Positions 44,796 to 55,486 are shown, counted from the first letter of the stretch. The stretch is DNA of 64,000 nucleotides from Terribacillus halophilus (GCF_900101385.1 NZ_FMZB01000011.1:49812-113811); one strand, 5' to 3'. Program-made: numbers and translations. The notes: generated by a model from the letters alone, not told the origin.

Positions 44796-45134
44796 ATGAA
44801 CACTGCATATACAACCAAGGAAATACAAGCGCGCGTCGAGGCTTATATTTCCCAGTTCAAAGAAGGTTATTTCTCGCCGCTCAGCATGCTTGCCCGCATG
44901 ACCGAAGAAGTCGGAGAGCTGGCCCGGGAAGTGAACCATACATATGGCGAAAAGCCAAAGAAAGCGAGTGAAGCGGCCAATACAGTTACAGATGAGCTCG
45001 GAGATATCATCTTTGTACTGACTTGCTTTGCCAATTCCCTTGATATCGATCTCTCAGAAGCATTCGAGAAATCGATGACGAAGTTCGAAACCAGGGATAA
45101 AGACAGATGGACGAAGAAGACACAGGAGGATTGA
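44796..45134 (+). CDS. ypjD: MazG-type nucleotide pyrophosphohydrolase YpjD
   Basis: A 112-residue all-helical enzyme. The metal-binding motif is in [17 protein letters not shown] (EExxE) and [20 protein letters not shown] (ExxD). It probably hydrolyses aberrant nucleoside triphosphates as house-cleaning. The ATG follows AAAGGAAGATC. It heads a long compact operon; dapB begins four bases after its stop. Confidence 0.9.
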   Translation: MNTAYTTKEIQARVEAYISQFKEGYFSPLSMLARMTEEVGELAREVNHTYGEKPKKASEAANTVTDELGDIIFVLTCFANSLDIDLSEAFEKSMTKFETRDKDRWTKKTQED

Positions 45135-45138
45135 CAGA

Positions 45139-45945
45139 ATGATTAAAGATACAATCAGAATCATAGTGGCAGGACCAAGGGGACGGATGGGGTCGGAAGC
45201 ATTGCAGCTTATCGATCGGACAGCTCATTTTGATCTAGTGGCAGCAATTGACCGGAAAAACGGCGGGAAACGTATCAGTGATATCGATGGCTTGCCTTCC
45301 AGCGATGCAGTTATCTATGAGGATGCAAAAGCGTGCTTGAATGAAGTCAAAGCAGACGTACTTATCGACCTGACCATTCCAGAAACAGGCTATAAACATA
45401 TGAAGCTTGCTATCGAACACGGTGTGCGCCCAGTAGTCGGTACCTCTGGTTTTACAGAAGAACAAGTAAAAGAGCTTGAAAACCTAAGTGAAGAAAAAGG
45501 TGTAGGAGCAATCATTGCACCTAACTTTGCAATTGGCGCTGTATTGATGATGCAATTTGCAAAACAAGCGGCGAAATACTTCCCGACAGTGGAAATCATC
45601 GAAAAACATCATGATCAGAAACTTGACGCTCCAAGCGGTACAGCAGTCAAAACGGCACAGCTTATCCAAGAAGTACGTGAACCGGCGAAACAAGGTCATC
45701 CTGATGAGAAAGAAACGATAACAGGAGCACGCGGCGCGGATGTGGATGGCATGCGTATTCATAGCGTCCGGCTTCCGGGTTTGGTCGCTCACCAAGAAGT
45801 TATTTTCGGTGCACCGGGCGAGCAATTCACAGTCAAACATGATAGTTTCAACCGCGCATCCTTTATGTCAGGTGTGGAACTTGCTGTAGAACGCGTCATG
45901 AAGATGGACATCCTTGCATACGGATTAGAAAATATATTGGAATGA
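45139..45945 (+). CDS. dapB: 4-hydroxy-tetrahydrodipicolinate reductase
   Basis: A 268-residue enzyme of the diaminopimelate/lysine pathway, which also feeds spore dipicolinate. The NAD(P) motif is [15 protein letters not shown], the catalytic signature [21 protein letters not shown] and the C-terminal [11 protein letters not shown] are present. ATG 45139 with GAGGATTGACAGA ahead. Length equals that of B. subtilis DapB within one residue. Confidence 0.96.
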   Translation: MIKDTIRIIVAGPRGRMGSEALQLIDRTAHFDLVAAIDRKNGGKRISDIDGLPSSDAVIYEDAKACLNEVKADVLIDLTIPETGYKHMKLAIEHGVRPVVGTSGFTEEQVKELENLSEEKGVGAIIAPNFAIGAVLMMQFAKQAAKYFPTVEIIEKHHDQKLDAPSGTAVKTAQLIQEVREPAKQGHPDEKETITGARGADVDGMRIHSVRLPGLVAHQEVIFGAPGEQFTVKHDSFNRASFMSGVELAVERVMKMDILAYGLENILE

Positions 45946-45955
45946 GGCGATAGAC

Positions 45956-46369
45956 ATGCATATTGCTTTAATTGCCCACGATAAGAAAAAACCTGAAATG
46001 GTCCGTTTTACGGTTGCATATAAGGAAATGCTGAAAAAACATACCCTGTATGCTACAGGCACAACTGGTACACGAATCAAGGAAGCAACTGGTTTACCAG
46101 TGGAATTGTTCCAGTCCGGCCCGCTTGGGGGAGATCAGCAGATCGGCGCCCGCATCGCAACGAATCAAATGGACTTGATCATCTTTTTCCGGGATCCACT
46201 GACTGCACAGCCGCATGAACCTGACGTGAGTGCGCTTATGCGGCTTTGTGATGTGCATCGCATTCCGCTTGCCACCAACCTGGCAGCTGCCGAAATATTC
46301 ATTCGCGGATTGGACCGGGGCGATTTTGATTGGCGCAAAATCATTCGTGACCGTGAGCCGGAGCTATGA
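45956..46369 (+). CDS. mgsA: Methylglyoxal synthase
   Basis: A 137-residue enzyme converting dihydroxyacetone phosphate to methylglyoxal. [16 protein letters not shown] at the start, [23 protein letters not shown], and [15 protein letters not shown] with the catalytic Asp are the family landmarks. Methylglyoxal is detoxified through bacillithiol in Bacillus, and bshA overlaps the end of mgsA by four bases, which makes a functional link plausible. Confidence 0.96.
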   Translation: MHIALIAHDKKKPEMVRFTVAYKEMLKKHTLYATGTTGTRIKEATGLPVELFQSGPLGGDQQIGARIATNQMDLIIFFRDPLTAQPHEPDVSALMRLCDVHRIPLATNLAAAEIFIRGLDRGDFDWRKIIRDREPEL

Positions 46370-47493
46370 AAAAATTAAAAATCGGAATCACATGTTATCC
46401 GACGCTCGGCGGTTCCGGCGTCATCGCGACAGAGCTCGGCAAGAAGTTGGCCAAAAAGGGACATGACATTCATTTTATTACATCCAGTGTCCCTTTCCGG
46501 CTGGATATGCTGCTTCCAAATGTGTTTTTCCATGAGGTGGAGATGAGTCATTACCCTGTATTTCAATACCCGCCTTACGATCTGGTATTGGCTAATAAGA
46601 TGGCAGAGGTAATCGATGAAGAAAGATTGGATATTTTGCATGTCCATTATGCTGTTCCTCACGCCATTTGTGCGATTCTGGCCAAAGCAATCGCCAAGCA
46701 CGATGTCAAAATCGTAACGACTTTGCACGGGACGGATATAACTGTACTGGGAATTGATAATGGTTTGCGTAAGATGATCATCCATGCGATCGAAGAAAGT
46801 GATGTCGTCACTGCCGTGTCAAAGAGCCTTGTGGATCAGACTAGGGACATGCTCGACATAGTCAGTCCGATAGATGTCGTGTATAATTTTGTGGACGAAG
46901 AAGTATATCGCCCAGCTGATGTAAGTGATGTGAGACAGCAGTTTGGTATCGCAGAAGATGAGAAAGTACTCGTACATATAAGTAATTTCCGGAAAGTGAA
47001 GCGTGTACAGGATGTTGTACAGGTTTTTTCTTATGTACAAGAAAAAATGCCGGCTAAACTGCTGCTAATCGGAGACGGTCCTGAGTACTCGGATATTTTG
47101 CGGGATGTACAGCAGCGCGGATTGGAAGATAAGGTCCTGTTCCTGGGTAAGCGCAATAATGTCGCTGCTCTTTTAAACATGGCAGATATCATGCTGCTTC
47201 CTTCTGAAAAAGAGAGCTTCGGTTTGGTTCTTTTAGAAGCGATGACTTGCGGAGTACCTTGTATCGGAACGGATGTCGGCGGTATTCCTGAAGTAATAGA
47301 GCATGGAAAGAACGGCTTTTTGGCGCAGCTGGGTGATGTGAAACAAATGGCAGACTATGCATTGTATTTGTTGACAGATGAGAAGCTTTGGCAGCAGTTT
47401 TCCGAAGCCGCGATCCAGCATGCAGCCCAAGCTTTCCATTCCGAACAGATTGTTGCACGATACGAAGCAATTTATGAAGAGGTTTTGCCATGA
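46366..47493 (+). CDS. bshA: Bacillithiol glucosyltransferase BshA
   Basis: A 375-residue GT4-family glycosyltransferase. It starts [21 protein letters not shown], contains [10 protein letters not shown], and ends the catalytic domain with [23 protein letters not shown] (EX7E-type motif). It joins N-acetylglucosamine to malate, the first step of bacillithiol synthesis. The start overlaps mgsA by four bases, and cca overlaps its end. The deacetylase gene bshB1, which in B. subtilis lies between mgsA and bshA, is not here. Confidence 0.95.
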   Translation: MKKLKIGITCYPTLGGSGVIATELGKKLAKKGHDIHFITSSVPFRLDMLLPNVFFHEVEMSHYPVFQYPPYDLVLANKMAEVIDEERLDILHVHYAVPHAICAILAKAIAKHDVKIVTTLHGTDITVLGIDNGLRKMIIHAIEESDVVTAVSKSLVDQTRDMLDIVSPIDVVYNFVDEEVYRPADVSDVRQQFGIAEDEKVLVHISNFRKVKRVQDVVQVFSYVQEKMPAKLLLIGDGPEYSDILRDVQQRGLEDKVLFLGKRNNVAALLNMADIMLLPSEKESFGLVLLEAMTCGVPCIGTDVGGIPEVIEHGKNGFLAQLGDVKQMADYALYLLTDEKLWQQFSEAAIQHAAQAFHSEQIVARYEAIYEEVLP

Positions 47494-48659
47494 AAATATT
47501 TGATAAAGCATTCCGGGTCATGCAGCAGCTTGAATCCCGTGGTTATGAAGCATACCTGGTCGGAGGTGCTGTAAGGGATCATCTCATCGGCAAACAGGTC
47601 GGGGATTTGGATATTGCAACATCAGCCACCCCGAATCAGGTCATGCAAGTCTTCGATAAAGTCATTCCGATTGGTATTGAACACGGAACCGTACTCGTAC
47701 GTTTTGAGGGGGAAAGTTTCGAGATCACCACTTTCCGGACAGAGGGCGCATATTCCGATTACCGGCATCCCGACTCTGTGCATTTCGTTACGGATGTCAC
47801 AGCTGATCTGGCACGTCGTGATTATACGGTCAATGCAATCGCAATGAACAGGAACGGAGAATTGGTCGATCCTTTCGATGGCAGGGATGCAATAGAAAGG
47901 CAAGAGCTTGTCACTGTCGGCAACGCCTATGACCGTTTCCATGAAGATCCTTTACGGATGATGCGAGGTGTCCGATTCGTCTCCCAGCTTGGATACAAGC
48001 TGGATGACGACGCCCGCAACGTGATAAAAGAGCAGCGTTTATGGCTGACACGCATAGCAATCGAACGTGTGGCGATTGAAATGGAAAAATTATGCGGTGG
48101 TAACTATGTAAAAACGGCTGCACACCTCCTTGATGAAACTGGATTATGGGAAGCGATGCCGATTTTCTGTGATCAACCCGAACTGATGAGCGAAGTGGCT
48201 TCAAGGATCAAGCCTCTGGGAAGTTTCGCAGAGTGGATTGCTCTTTGTTCCTTATTGAGCGGCATATCAGTCATGGAATGGGTCAAAGAATGGAAGCTCT
48301 CCAAGAGCATCAAACAAGATGCTCAAAACCTGGTGCAGATGATTCATAGCGATATTGATGCATGGTCTGTTTACCAACTGCCGGTTCATCTTGACCCAGG
48401 CTATTGCTGTTTAATGGAGATTTGCAAGGAACGAGATGTGCAGGATGAACTTTCTTCCATCAGGAGAAAACTGCCTATCTCCAATGGTTCGGAATTGGCT
48501 ATATCCGGCGGGGATTTGATCAGCTTATTTCCTGACAGGAAAAAAGGCAGCTGGATCCGTGATCTTTTGCTTGCTTCTGAAAAAGCGGTGGTGGAGAACC
48601 GGATCAAAAACGAAAAAAACAAGCTGAAGGAGTGGATCATCCATGGACACGACGCGTAA
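47490..48659 (+). CDS. cca: CCA tRNA nucleotidyltransferase
   Basis: A 389-residue class II enzyme. The head domain has YLVGGAVRDHLIG and GDLDIATSA, with the metal-binding aspartates in DLD, followed by ARRDYTVNAIAMNRNGELVDPF and RFHEDPLRMMRGVRFVSQL. It completes the 3' CCA end of tRNAs. ATG 47490 overlaps the bshA stop; its own stop overlaps birA by 17 bases. Confidence 0.95.
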   Translation: MKIFDKAFRVMQQLESRGYEAYLVGGAVRDHLIGKQVGDLDIATSATPNQVMQVFDKVIPIGIEHGTVLVRFEGESFEITTFRTEGAYSDYRHPDSVHFVTDVTADLARRDYTVNAIAMNRNGELVDPFDGRDAIERQELVTVGNAYDRFHEDPLRMMRGVRFVSQLGYKLDDDARNVIKEQRLWLTRIAIERVAIEMEKLCGGNYVKTAAHLLDETGLWEAMPIFCDQPELMSEVASRIKPLGSFAEWIALCSLLSGISVMEWVKEWKLSKSIKQDAQNLVQMIHSDIDAWSVYQLPVHLDPGYCCLMEICKERDVQDELSSIRRKLPISNGSELAISGGDLISLFPDRKKGSWIRDLLLASEKAVVENRIKNEKNKLKEWIIHGHDA

Positions 48660-49623
48660 TCGTCTCATAAGAATCCTTCAGGAACATAATACCTCGCATG
48701 TTTCCGGTCAGTATTTATCGGAACAGCTAGGCATATCAAGGGCAGCCGTCTGGAAGCATATGAAAGCGTTGGAAGCGGACGGATATGACATAGATGCTGT
48801 CCCGCGCAAGGGCTATCAAGTAAGACGATCACCAGATAAGCTAAGTAAAAACACGCTGAACTGGCAGCTTGATACCGAATGGATCGGTCGGAAGATCATA
48901 TTTGAAGAGGAGCTTGACTCGACGCAAGTACTGGCCAAATCATTGGCCGATCAAGGGGCAGTCCATGGCACGGTTGTACTAGCGGACCAGCAGTTAAGCG
49001 GCAAGGGAACGAAGGGGCGCAACTGGCATTCCCCTGCCGGTACGGGCATTTGGATGAGTTTGATCATCCGGCCGGACTTTGGACCGCGCGAGGCCGCGCA
49101 GCTAACACTAGCTGCAGCAGTTGCCATTGCGCGAACCTTCCATAAGCAAGGGATAAAGGCTGCTATCAAATGGCCGAATGATATTTATCTTGGTGATAAG
49201 AAACTTGCTGGAATCCTGACGGAAATGCAGGCTGAGCAGGATTATATTCAGCATATCGTACTTGGTATCGGCATCAATATCAACCAGACAGAGACGGAAA
49301 TAGCGCCTGATATCCGTCAAAAGGCGACTTCATTGCGTATCGAGACTGGTAAGGAATGGAACAGGCAAGAGCTGATTCATCTGATTTGGAAAGAGTTTGA
49401 AGAAGTCTATTACCTATATACAAACAAAGGATTTCAAGTCATCCGGGATGAATGGATGCAGTATGCGCTGCGCCTGGGACACCGCGTAATAGCAACTACT
49501 CCTTCTGCAGTCTTCGCAGCAGTCTTCAAAGGAATCGGCGAAGACGGCGAGCTTTTATTGGAAAATGACGATGGCAGCATACAGAGGCTGTATTCTGCCG
49601 AATTGGAATGGAAAGAGGAGTAA
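48643..49623 (+). CDS. birA: Bifunctional biotin-protein ligase and biotin repressor BirA
   Basis: A 326-residue protein. The N-terminal winged helix (about residues 5-60, [25 protein letters not shown]) shows the DNA-binding form. The ligase part contains [19 protein letters not shown] (biotinyl-AMP loop), [19 protein letters not shown]. It attaches biotin to acetyl-CoA and pyruvate carboxylases and represses biotin genes. ATG 48643 follows AAGGAGTGG and overlaps cca. Confidence 0.95.
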   Translation: MDTTRNRLIRILQEHNTSHVSGQYLSEQLGISRAAVWKHMKALEADGYDIDAVPRKGYQVRRSPDKLSKNTLNWQLDTEWIGRKIIFEEELDSTQVLAKSLADQGAVHGTVVLADQQLSGKGTKGRNWHSPAGTGIWMSLIIRPDFGPREAAQLTLAAAVAIARTFHKQGIKAAIKWPNDIYLGDKKLAGILTEMQAEQDYIQHIVLGIGININQTETEIAPDIRQKATSLRIETGKEWNRQELIHLIWKEFEEVYYLYTNKGFQVIRDEWMQYALRLGHRVIATTPSAVFAAVFKGIGEDGELLLENDDGSIQRLYSAELEWKEE

Positions 49624-49627
49624 CGCG

Positions 49628-50458
49628 ATGAAAACGAGACTGGATTTTCAAAAAATGAAAGAAAATAACGAAAAGATCACCATGGTCACAGCTTATGATT
49701 ATCCAACTGCCAAATTGGCACAGCAAGCTGGTATCGACATGCTTTTAGTCGGAGATTCACTTGGAATGGTCGTCCTCGGCTATGACAGCACTATTCCTGT
49801 GACGGTCGAGGATATGATACACCATGGGAAAGCTGTCACAAGAGGTGGAAATGATACATTTGTCGTGGTAGATATGCCGTTTATGACCTATCATGTGTCG
49901 GTAGAGGCAACTGTACCGCAAGCGAAGCGCATCTTTCAGGAAACAGGTGCACAGGCCCTCAAGCTCGAAGGAGCTGATCAAGTCATCCTCGATAGCATAA
50001 AAGCATTGGCGACGGGCGGTATTCCGGTTGTCGGGCATCTTGGTTTGACACCTCAGTCTGTTCATATGCTGGGCGGTTATAAAGTACAGGGAAAAAACGA
50101 GCAGACAGCCAAACAGCTGCTTGAGGATGCACGAAAAGTAGAGGCAGCCGGAGCAATCGCTGTCGTTTTGGAATGTGTTCCCAAACAATTGGCGGCACTC
50201 ATTGCGAAAGAACTTTCCATCCCTGTCATCGGAATCGGTGCAGGAGCAGAGGTGGATGGGCAGGTGCTTGTCTTCCATGATCTGAGCAGATATGGTGTCG
50301 ACCGTTTGCCGAAATTCGCCGTAAGCTATGCGGACTTGAACGAAACCGTCACGAATGTGTTCACCACGTATCGTGAGAATGTAAAACACGGTATTCTCCC
50401 GAATGACGAACAGAGTTTTACCATGGACGAAGCAGCATTACCGAAAGTAGGTAAATGA
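49628..50458 (+). CDS. panB: 3-methyl-2-oxobutanoate hydroxymethyltransferase
   Basis: A 276-residue enzyme, the first step toward pantothenate. [30 protein letters not shown] is the start, KLEGA and [12 protein letters not shown] follow. ATG 49628 is chosen because AGAGGAGTAA stands just before and the length equals the family's; the frame is open 21 codons further up inside birA. It overlaps panC by four bases. Confidence 0.96.
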   Translation: MKTRLDFQKMKENNEKITMVTAYDYPTAKLAQQAGIDMLLVGDSLGMVVLGYDSTIPVTVEDMIHHGKAVTRGGNDTFVVVDMPFMTYHVSVEATVPQAKRIFQETGAQALKLEGADQVILDSIKALATGGIPVVGHLGLTPQSVHMLGGYKVQGKNEQTAKQLLEDARKVEAAGAIAVVLECVPKQLAALIAKELSIPVIGIGAGAEVDGQVLVFHDLSRYGVDRLPKFAVSYADLNETVTNVFTTYRENVKHGILPNDEQSFTMDEAALPKVGK

Positions 50459-51330
50459 CGATGCAGATCATTACGACATTAGAAGCGTTACAGCAGGAGA
50501 GAAAGCAGCTTGCAAAAGAGCATAAATCCGTCGGTTATGTAGCGACGATGGGCTTTTTGCATGAAGGTCATCAGGCCTTGATGAAACGCTCCAAGGCGGA
50601 GAATGATATAACCGTATTAAGCATTTTCGTCAATCCGCTACAATTCGGCGAAGGGGAGGATTTTGAAACTTACCCGCGTGATGCCGAGCGTGATCAGCTC
50701 ATCGCAGAACAGGAAGGCGTCGATATCGTCTTCATGCCCGAAGCTGCAGCTATGTATCCAGACGATCGCACAATCAAGCTTCAGGTTACCGATCGTGTCG
50801 ATGTTCTGTGCGGTAAATCAAGACCTGGTCACTTCGATGGAGTCGTCACCGTTTTATCGAAGCTTTTCCACTTGATCCAGCCGGATCACGCGTATTTCGG
50901 GCTGAAGGATGCACAGCAAGTCGCAGTTGTCCAAGCATTGGTCCATGACCTTAACTTTCCGCTTGAAGTTGTGCCAGTGCCAACAGTCCGTGAAGCAGAC
51001 GGATTAGCGAAAAGCAGCCGGAATGTTTATTTATCAGAGCAAGAAAGACAAGCCGCACCAGCAATTTATCGAGCGTTGCAGCAGGCGAAGCAGAGTATTC
51101 AAGGCGGGGAAAAAGATGCTTCGAGAATTGTGTCTGCTGTAAAAGAATTTATAAACAGCGAAACAAATGGTAGAATAGACTACGTTGAAATTTTGTCTTA
51201 TCCGGCATTGCAGCCGGTGAGGAAAATAGAAGCACGTATCATCATCGCGGCGGCTGTCTATTTCGATAAGGCGAGGTTGATCGATAATCTTGTATTGGAA
51301 GCAGACGGCTCTATCATGGACCGTTTTTGA
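50455..51330 (+). CDS. panC: Pantothenate synthetase
   Basis: A 291-residue enzyme that joins pantoate and beta-alanine. The HIGH-like motif is [13 protein letters not shown], and the signatures [32 protein letters not shown], and [11 protein letters not shown] are visible. Two ATGs two codons apart (50455 and 50461) could serve; the first overlaps the panB stop, and the second aligns better with the B. subtilis N-terminus. Confidence 0.95.
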   Translation: MTMQIITTLEALQQERKQLAKEHKSVGYVATMGFLHEGHQALMKRSKAENDITVLSIFVNPLQFGEGEDFETYPRDAERDQLIAEQEGVDIVFMPEAAAMYPDDRTIKLQVTDRVDVLCGKSRPGHFDGVVTVLSKLFHLIQPDHAYFGLKDAQQVAVVQALVHDLNFPLEVVPVPTVREADGLAKSSRNVYLSEQERQAAPAIYRALQQAKQSIQGGEKDASRIVSAVKEFINSETNGRIDYVEILSYPALQPVRKIEARIIIAAAVYFDKARLIDNLVLEADGSIMDRF

Positions 51331-51346
51331 TATAGGGGGAAATAAG

Positions 51347-51733
51347 ATGTTTCGCACAATGATGAAAGCGAAGATACATCGCGCCCGGGTGACGGAAGCG
51401 AATCTGAATTATGTCGGCAGTGTTACGATTGATACGGATATTCTGGAGCAGGTAGGCATACTGCCTCATGAAAAAGTCCAGATTGTGAACAATAATAATG
51501 GAGCCCGTCTCGAAACATATGTCATTCCGGGTGAGCGGCATAGCGGTGTTATTTGTCTCAATGGCGCTGCTGCACGTCTTGTGCAGAAAGATGATATAGT
51601 GATCATTGTTTCATATGCCATGCTCTCTGATGGGGAACTGGCTGATTTCAAGCCAAAAATCGCCCTGATGAACGAAGATAATACCGTTCAGGAGATCATC
51701 GAGGAAGAACCGCCGCTCACTGTCATGATGTAA
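51347..51733 (+). CDS. panD: Aspartate 1-decarboxylase
   Basis: A 128-residue pyruvoyl enzyme that makes beta-alanine for PanC. Self-cleavage should occur between Gly24 and Ser25 in [10 protein letters not shown], giving the pyruvoyl group on the alpha chain. [29 protein letters not shown] is conserved. ATG 51347 follows GGGGGAAATAAG. It ends the operon, with a terminator next. Confidence 0.96.
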   Translation: MFRTMMKAKIHRARVTEANLNYVGSVTIDTDILEQVGILPHEKVQIVNNNNGARLETYVIPGERHSGVICLNGAAARLVQKDDIVIIVSYAMLSDGELADFKPKIALMNEDNTVQEIIEEEPPLTVMM

Positions 51734-51754
51734 CGGCGGAAAGAAATGGACGAT

Positions 51755-51787
51755 AAGACTCTTATCATAGATAAGGGTCTTTCTTTT
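51755..51787 (+). terminator. Intrinsic terminator of the pan operon
   Basis: A 12-bp stem with one T-G pair (51755-51766 AAGACTCTTATC, 51770-51781 GATAAGGGTCTT) has a three-base loop (ATA) and leads into TCTTTTC. Confidence 0.88.
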
Positions 51788-51810
51788 CTAAGCAGTATGG
51801 AGGGTGGAGT

Positions 51811-54576
51811 ATGGATAAATTTGTAGTGGTGGATCTAGAAACAACAGGACATGCGCCGTCGAATGGCGATAAAATCATAGAGGTCGGGATTGTCGTCATT
51901 CAAGGACGTGTGATCACGGATCAATTTCAGACGATGCTGGATCCCGGTATGTCGATTCCACCTTTCATTTCCCAGCTTACCGGTATTGCCGATGAAGATG
52001 TAGCTGGAGCTCCGCAATTCGAGGATGTAGCAGGAGAAATTTCGGCTTTTTTCAAAGACAGCTATGTGGTTGCCCATAATGCGAACTTTGATTTGCGATT
52101 TTTGAATAGTGCCCTGGAATTGGCAGGACATGCGCCGATCAAGCGACCGGTACTCGATACGGTGGAGCTTGCTCGTATTTTGCTGCCAACCGCACCCAGC
52201 TATAAACTGAGTGTTTTGAGCGAGCATTTATCTTTTGAACATGATCAGCCTCACCGTGCGCTGTCTGATACACTTGTAACAGCAGAACTTTTGCTGTCCT
52301 TGCTGGATGGATTGGCTAAGCTGCCATATGAGACAGTATCGCATCTGCTTTCACTTGAAAAAGCATTGAAGAGCGATTTACGAGGCTTGCTTGAGAATCG
52401 GCTGGAAGAGCTCGCTTTTGAAGGAGCTGAAGATGATGTGCTGGAGGTTTACCGCGGGCTGGCAATTCGGAAAGTGCCTGAGAATGAAGAAACAGCTTCT
52501 TCTGTCACACAGTCTTTCGGTGAGATAGCGGATCAGCTGTACCGAGAAGATGGCTGGCTTTCTGCGGGAATGAAAGAATATGAGCCGAGAAAAAGTCAGG
52601 TTGAAATGAGTGAGCAGATTTTTGATGCCTTTCAATCAGATAAACACGCACTGTTGGAAGCGGAAACCGGAACTGGTAAATCACTCGCCTATCTCTTGCC
52701 AGCTGTTTATTCAGCAGTCAAAAGCAATAGCAGAATCGTCATCAGCACACATTTGACACAACTGCAAGCACAGCTGATGGACAAGGAAATACCCCTTTTG
52801 CAGCGACTGTTGCCATTTACTTTCAAAACCGCACTGCTGAAGGGAAAGCAGCATTATTTGAGCCTCAGTCGATTTGAATCCGAGCTGCAGCAAACAGCAA
52901 ATGACAACTATGATATTGCGCTTACCAAGGCAATCTTGCTTGTTTGGCTGACAATGACGGAAACCGGGGATATTGATGAGGTGAACTTGCCTTCAAGCGG
53001 GAAGCGATTCTTCTTGCACATGTCTGCAGATGCAGAAGACACACAAGATCCATTTTCACCTTGGTTTTCCCGCTCCTTTTATCAGCGGGCCAAAAAAGCA
53101 GCATGGCAGGCAGACGTGATAGTGACAAATCACGCCTTGCTTTGCAGTGATATGCAGGAAGAATATCAGCTTTTGCCATCGTATCAGCGGGTCATCATCG
53201 ATGAAGCGCATCATTTCGAAGCAACGGCTGCGAAGCATTTCGGCCTGGCATTGGATTATGTGTCGATTCACCATATGCTGTCCCATGCGAATACAGTTTA
53301 TGAAAAAGCGACGGATGAGCTGCCCAATACACAGGCAGAGATGCTGATTTGGTCAAGCTTATGGGATCAGACTAAAGTGGAAGCCGATGATATGTTCCGC
53401 TATATTCATGATTTCGTTTTATCGCAGCATAAAAAAAAGCTGGGCACCAACGATATAGGCAGGCTTCAGCTGCGGCTAGATGAAGTAAGGGAAACGAAGC
53501 AGATGCTTGTCATTGCGGAAATGAGCAGCAGGCTGCTCTTCGGTGTAAGGGATTGTATCCACCATCTCCTGCAGCTGGTGAAAACAGCTGATAAGCAAGG
53601 CGAGAAAAAGATCTCTGATTCATTGCGTAATGCAGTCGAGCAGCTGCAGGGAATCATCGATAACATTGAACGCATGTTCCTCGTATACGATGACGAAGAG
53701 GTCAAGTGGATCGAAGTCGATATGTATGGCGCACGTAATGCTGTCTATTTGTACAGCGAACCATTGGATATTGCGGATTTATTGCTGGAGCATTTCTTTG
53801 CCGAAAAGAAAAGTGTCGTACTGACGAGTGCGACTCTGACGATGAAGCAGTCCTTCGAGTTTATTCAAAATCAGCTGGGATTGGATGATCAGACAATCAC
53901 GAGACGTTTTGATTCCCCTTATTCCTATCAAGATCAAGTGCAGCTGCTTGTACCGAATGATTTCCCCGATGTCAGGGGGAAAGATAATTATCCTTTCATC
54001 TATGCCGTGTGCGAAGCCATTCTCAGCCTTGCATCGATAACCGATGGCCGTATGCTGGTGTTATTCACTTCATACGATATGCTGAAAAAAGCTTATGGAC
54101 TACTAAAGGAGCTGACAGAAGATCAAGACTATACATTGATTGCTCAAGGTATTACGAGCGGCAGCCGCGACCGGTTGAAAAAGAACTTCCAGAGCAATAA
54201 AAAAGCCATCCTTTTCGGAACAAGTTCTTTTTGGGAAGGCGTGGATATCCCGGGGGGGGATTTAAGCTGCCTGGTCATTGTCCGCTTGCCATTCCAGCCG
54301 CCCGATCATCCAATTTATGAAGCAAAAGCTGCTAAATTGAAAGCGGAAGGGAAAAATGCCTTTATGGAGCTTGCATTGCCAAATGCGGTAATCCGCTTCA
54401 AGCAAGGCTTCGGCAGGCTGATTCGTTCCTCGAGCGACAGAGGCATTGTATTCGTCTGTGATGACAGAATGATGAAAGCAAGATATGGCAGTTATTTCAC
54501 AGCTTCCATACCAGATGTTCCGACGCATTATAAACGTACAGGCGAACTTTTGGAACTGGCAGCGGAGTGGTTATAA
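51811..54576 (+). CDS. dinG: ATP-dependent helicase with 3'-5' exonuclease domain, DinG type
   Basis: A 921-residue protein. The N-terminal DnaQ-like exonuclease (about residues 3-165) has VVDLETTG, AHNANFDLRF, and HRALSDT. The helicase begins near residue 260 with Walker A ETGTGKSLAYLLPA, the DEAHH box (IDEAHHFEA), and SFWEGVDIPGGDLSCLVIVRLPFQ and FKQGFGRLIRSSSDRG. The cysteine cluster of E. coli DinG is not evident, as in other Firmicute members, which act as 3'-5' exonucleases. ATG 51811 follows GGAGGGTGG. Confidence 0.94.
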   Translation: MDKFVVVDLETTGHAPSNGDKIIEVGIVVIQGRVITDQFQTMLDPGMSIPPFISQLTGIADEDVAGAPQFEDVAGEISAFFKDSYVVAHNANFDLRFLNSALELAGHAPIKRPVLDTVELARILLPTAPSYKLSVLSEHLSFEHDQPHRALSDTLVTAELLLSLLDGLAKLPYETVSHLLSLEKALKSDLRGLLENRLEELAFEGAEDDVLEVYRGLAIRKVPENEETASSVTQSFGEIADQLYREDGWLSAGMKEYEPRKSQVEMSEQIFDAFQSDKHALLEAETGTGKSLAYLLPAVYSAVKSNSRIVISTHLTQLQAQLMDKEIPLLQRLLPFTFKTALLKGKQHYLSLSRFESELQQTANDNYDIALTKAILLVWLTMTETGDIDEVNLPSSGKRFFLHMSADAEDTQDPFSPWFSRSFYQRAKKAAWQADVIVTNHALLCSDMQEEYQLLPSYQRVIIDEAHHFEATAAKHFGLALDYVSIHHMLSHANTVYEKATDELPNTQAEMLIWSSLWDQTKVEADDMFRYIHDFVLSQHKKKLGTNDIGRLQLRLDEVRETKQMLVIAEMSSRLLFGVRDCIHHLLQLVKTADKQGEKKISDSLRNAVEQLQGIIDNIERMFLVYDDEEVKWIEVDMYGARNAVYLYSEPLDIADLLLEHFFAEKKSVVLTSATLTMKQSFEFIQNQLGLDDQTITRRFDSPYSYQDQVQLLVPNDFPDVRGKDNYPFIYAVCEAILSLASITDGRMLVLFTSYDMLKKAYGLLKELTEDQDYTLIAQGITSGSRDRLKKNFQSNKKAILFGTSSFWEGVDIPGGDLSCLVIVRLPFQPPDHPIYEAKAAKLKAEGKNAFMELALPNAVIRFKQGFGRLIRSSSDRGIVFVCDDRMMKARYGSYFTASIPDVPTHYKRTGELLELAAEWL

Positions 54577-54603
54577 AAAAAGTGCGCCGCTAAGGACGCA
54601 CAA
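54577..54603 (-). terminator. Terminator-like hairpin oriented against dinG
   Basis: On the minus strand GTGCGTC and GGCGCAC form a 7-bp stem (one T-G) followed by seven T's that run to the dinG stop. On the plus strand there is no U-tract. No minus-strand gene lies upstream, so it would act on antisense transcripts. Confidence 0.4.
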
Positions 54604-54671
54604 CTGCTGGGGAAAAGGAAGAATTTTGTTGAAAAAACTTTGAACTCGTCTTAGAATTACACCATGACTAC

Positions 54672-54680
54672 TGGTATAAT
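54672..54680 (+). promoter_or_regulatory. Extended -10 promoter for ypmA-tseB
   Basis: TGGTATAAT is a perfect extended -10 (TGn-TATAAT). No good -35 is seen at the standard distance. The leader to ypmA is about 90 bases. Confidence 0.55.
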
Positions 54681-54774
54681 AAGAATTGGATTGCTTCTCA
54701 ACATACATTAGTTTGCTGCAGAAAGCCATCACTATGAGTAACAAATCATGTAAATGGATTGCTCGGAGGTTACA

Positions 54775-54951
54775 ATGATGGAAAATAATAAGATGGAAAC
54801 ATTGTCCACCGTACGTGTACAATACAGCAGCGACCTGTACAAGCTGGTCGATTCCCTGAACCGTACACTGAAGGAAAAGGACTTAATGTTCGGATTAGCA
54901 TTGGATGAGGAAGATCATGATACGGCGATATTCACGATTTACCGTACCTAA
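54775..54951 (+). CDS. ypmA: YpmA (DUF4264) small protein
   Basis: A 58-residue soluble protein. VRVQYSSDLYKLVDSLNRTLKEKDLMFGLALDEEDHDTAIFTIYRT is the whole recognisable domain and matches DUF4264 proteins in Bacilli. The function is unknown. ATG 54775 follows GGAGGTTACA, and a second ATG stands directly after. It overlaps tseB by 35 bases, so the two are coupled, as in B. subtilis. Confidence 0.88.
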   Translation: MMENNKMETLSTVRVQYSSDLYKLVDSLNRTLKEKDLMFGLALDEEDHDTAIFTIYRT

Positions 54952-55447
54952 ATGGACCAAAATCACACTGTTCAGTGTTCTGGCTGTTTTGCTGATTATG
55001 CTCGGCTGTGGTATATACGTGTACATCACGGCTCAAGATGCCCGAACAGACGGCTTTGAAGCTTCAGAGGAATTTGTGCTTGAGAACACGGATTTAGATT
55101 CCGCAGATGAAGTGACACGCTTTAATGGCGAGCATGTATATCATGTCGTAAAGGGTAAGCAGGCTGACGGGACAGAAGCTATCGCTTATGTAAAGAAAGG
55201 CGAGAAGGATCCGGAGCAAATCATCTATACCACTGATACAGCTGATGAACAGCAAGCCGAGAGCAGCTGGCAGTCAGCTTGCGGCGCGGACTGTGATTTA
55301 GACGATGTCCGGCTCGGGTTATACGATGGTTCTCCTGCCTGGGAAGTGACCTATCGTGATGGGCAGGATCGCCTTGGCTACAGCTATTACAATTTGGATG
55401 GTACAGAGCAGCTGGAAAGCTTTGCTCTATCAAACCAATATCAATAA
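54917..55447 (+). CDS. tseB: Cell-wall elongation regulator TseB (YpmB)
   Basis: A 176-residue protein with an N-terminal membrane helix (about residues 14-39, ITLFSVLAVLLIMLGCGIYVYIT) and an outside domain of two PepSY-like halves. In B. subtilis TseB interacts with PBP2A and affects elongation and tetracycline sensitivity. ATG 54917 follows GAGGAAGATC. The extracellular domain is more acidic than that of B. subtilis. The next gene is asnS; aspB, found between them in B. subtilis, is absent. Confidence 0.88.
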   Translation: MIRRYSRFTVPKWTKITLFSVLAVLLIMLGCGIYVYITAQDARTDGFEASEEFVLENTDLDSADEVTRFNGEHVYHVVKGKQADGTEAIAYVKKGEKDPEQIIYTTDTADEQQAESSWQSACGADCDLDDVRLGLYDGSPAWEVTYRDGQDRLGYSYYNLDGTEQLESFALSNQYQ

Positions 55448-55486
55448 CACAACTACATATGTAGGACAGACAATGGAGGGTTCTTT

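Noticed and set aside
55448..55486. A T-box leader for asnS
   Set aside because: Only 39 bases separate tseB and asnS, and no T-box sequence occurs.
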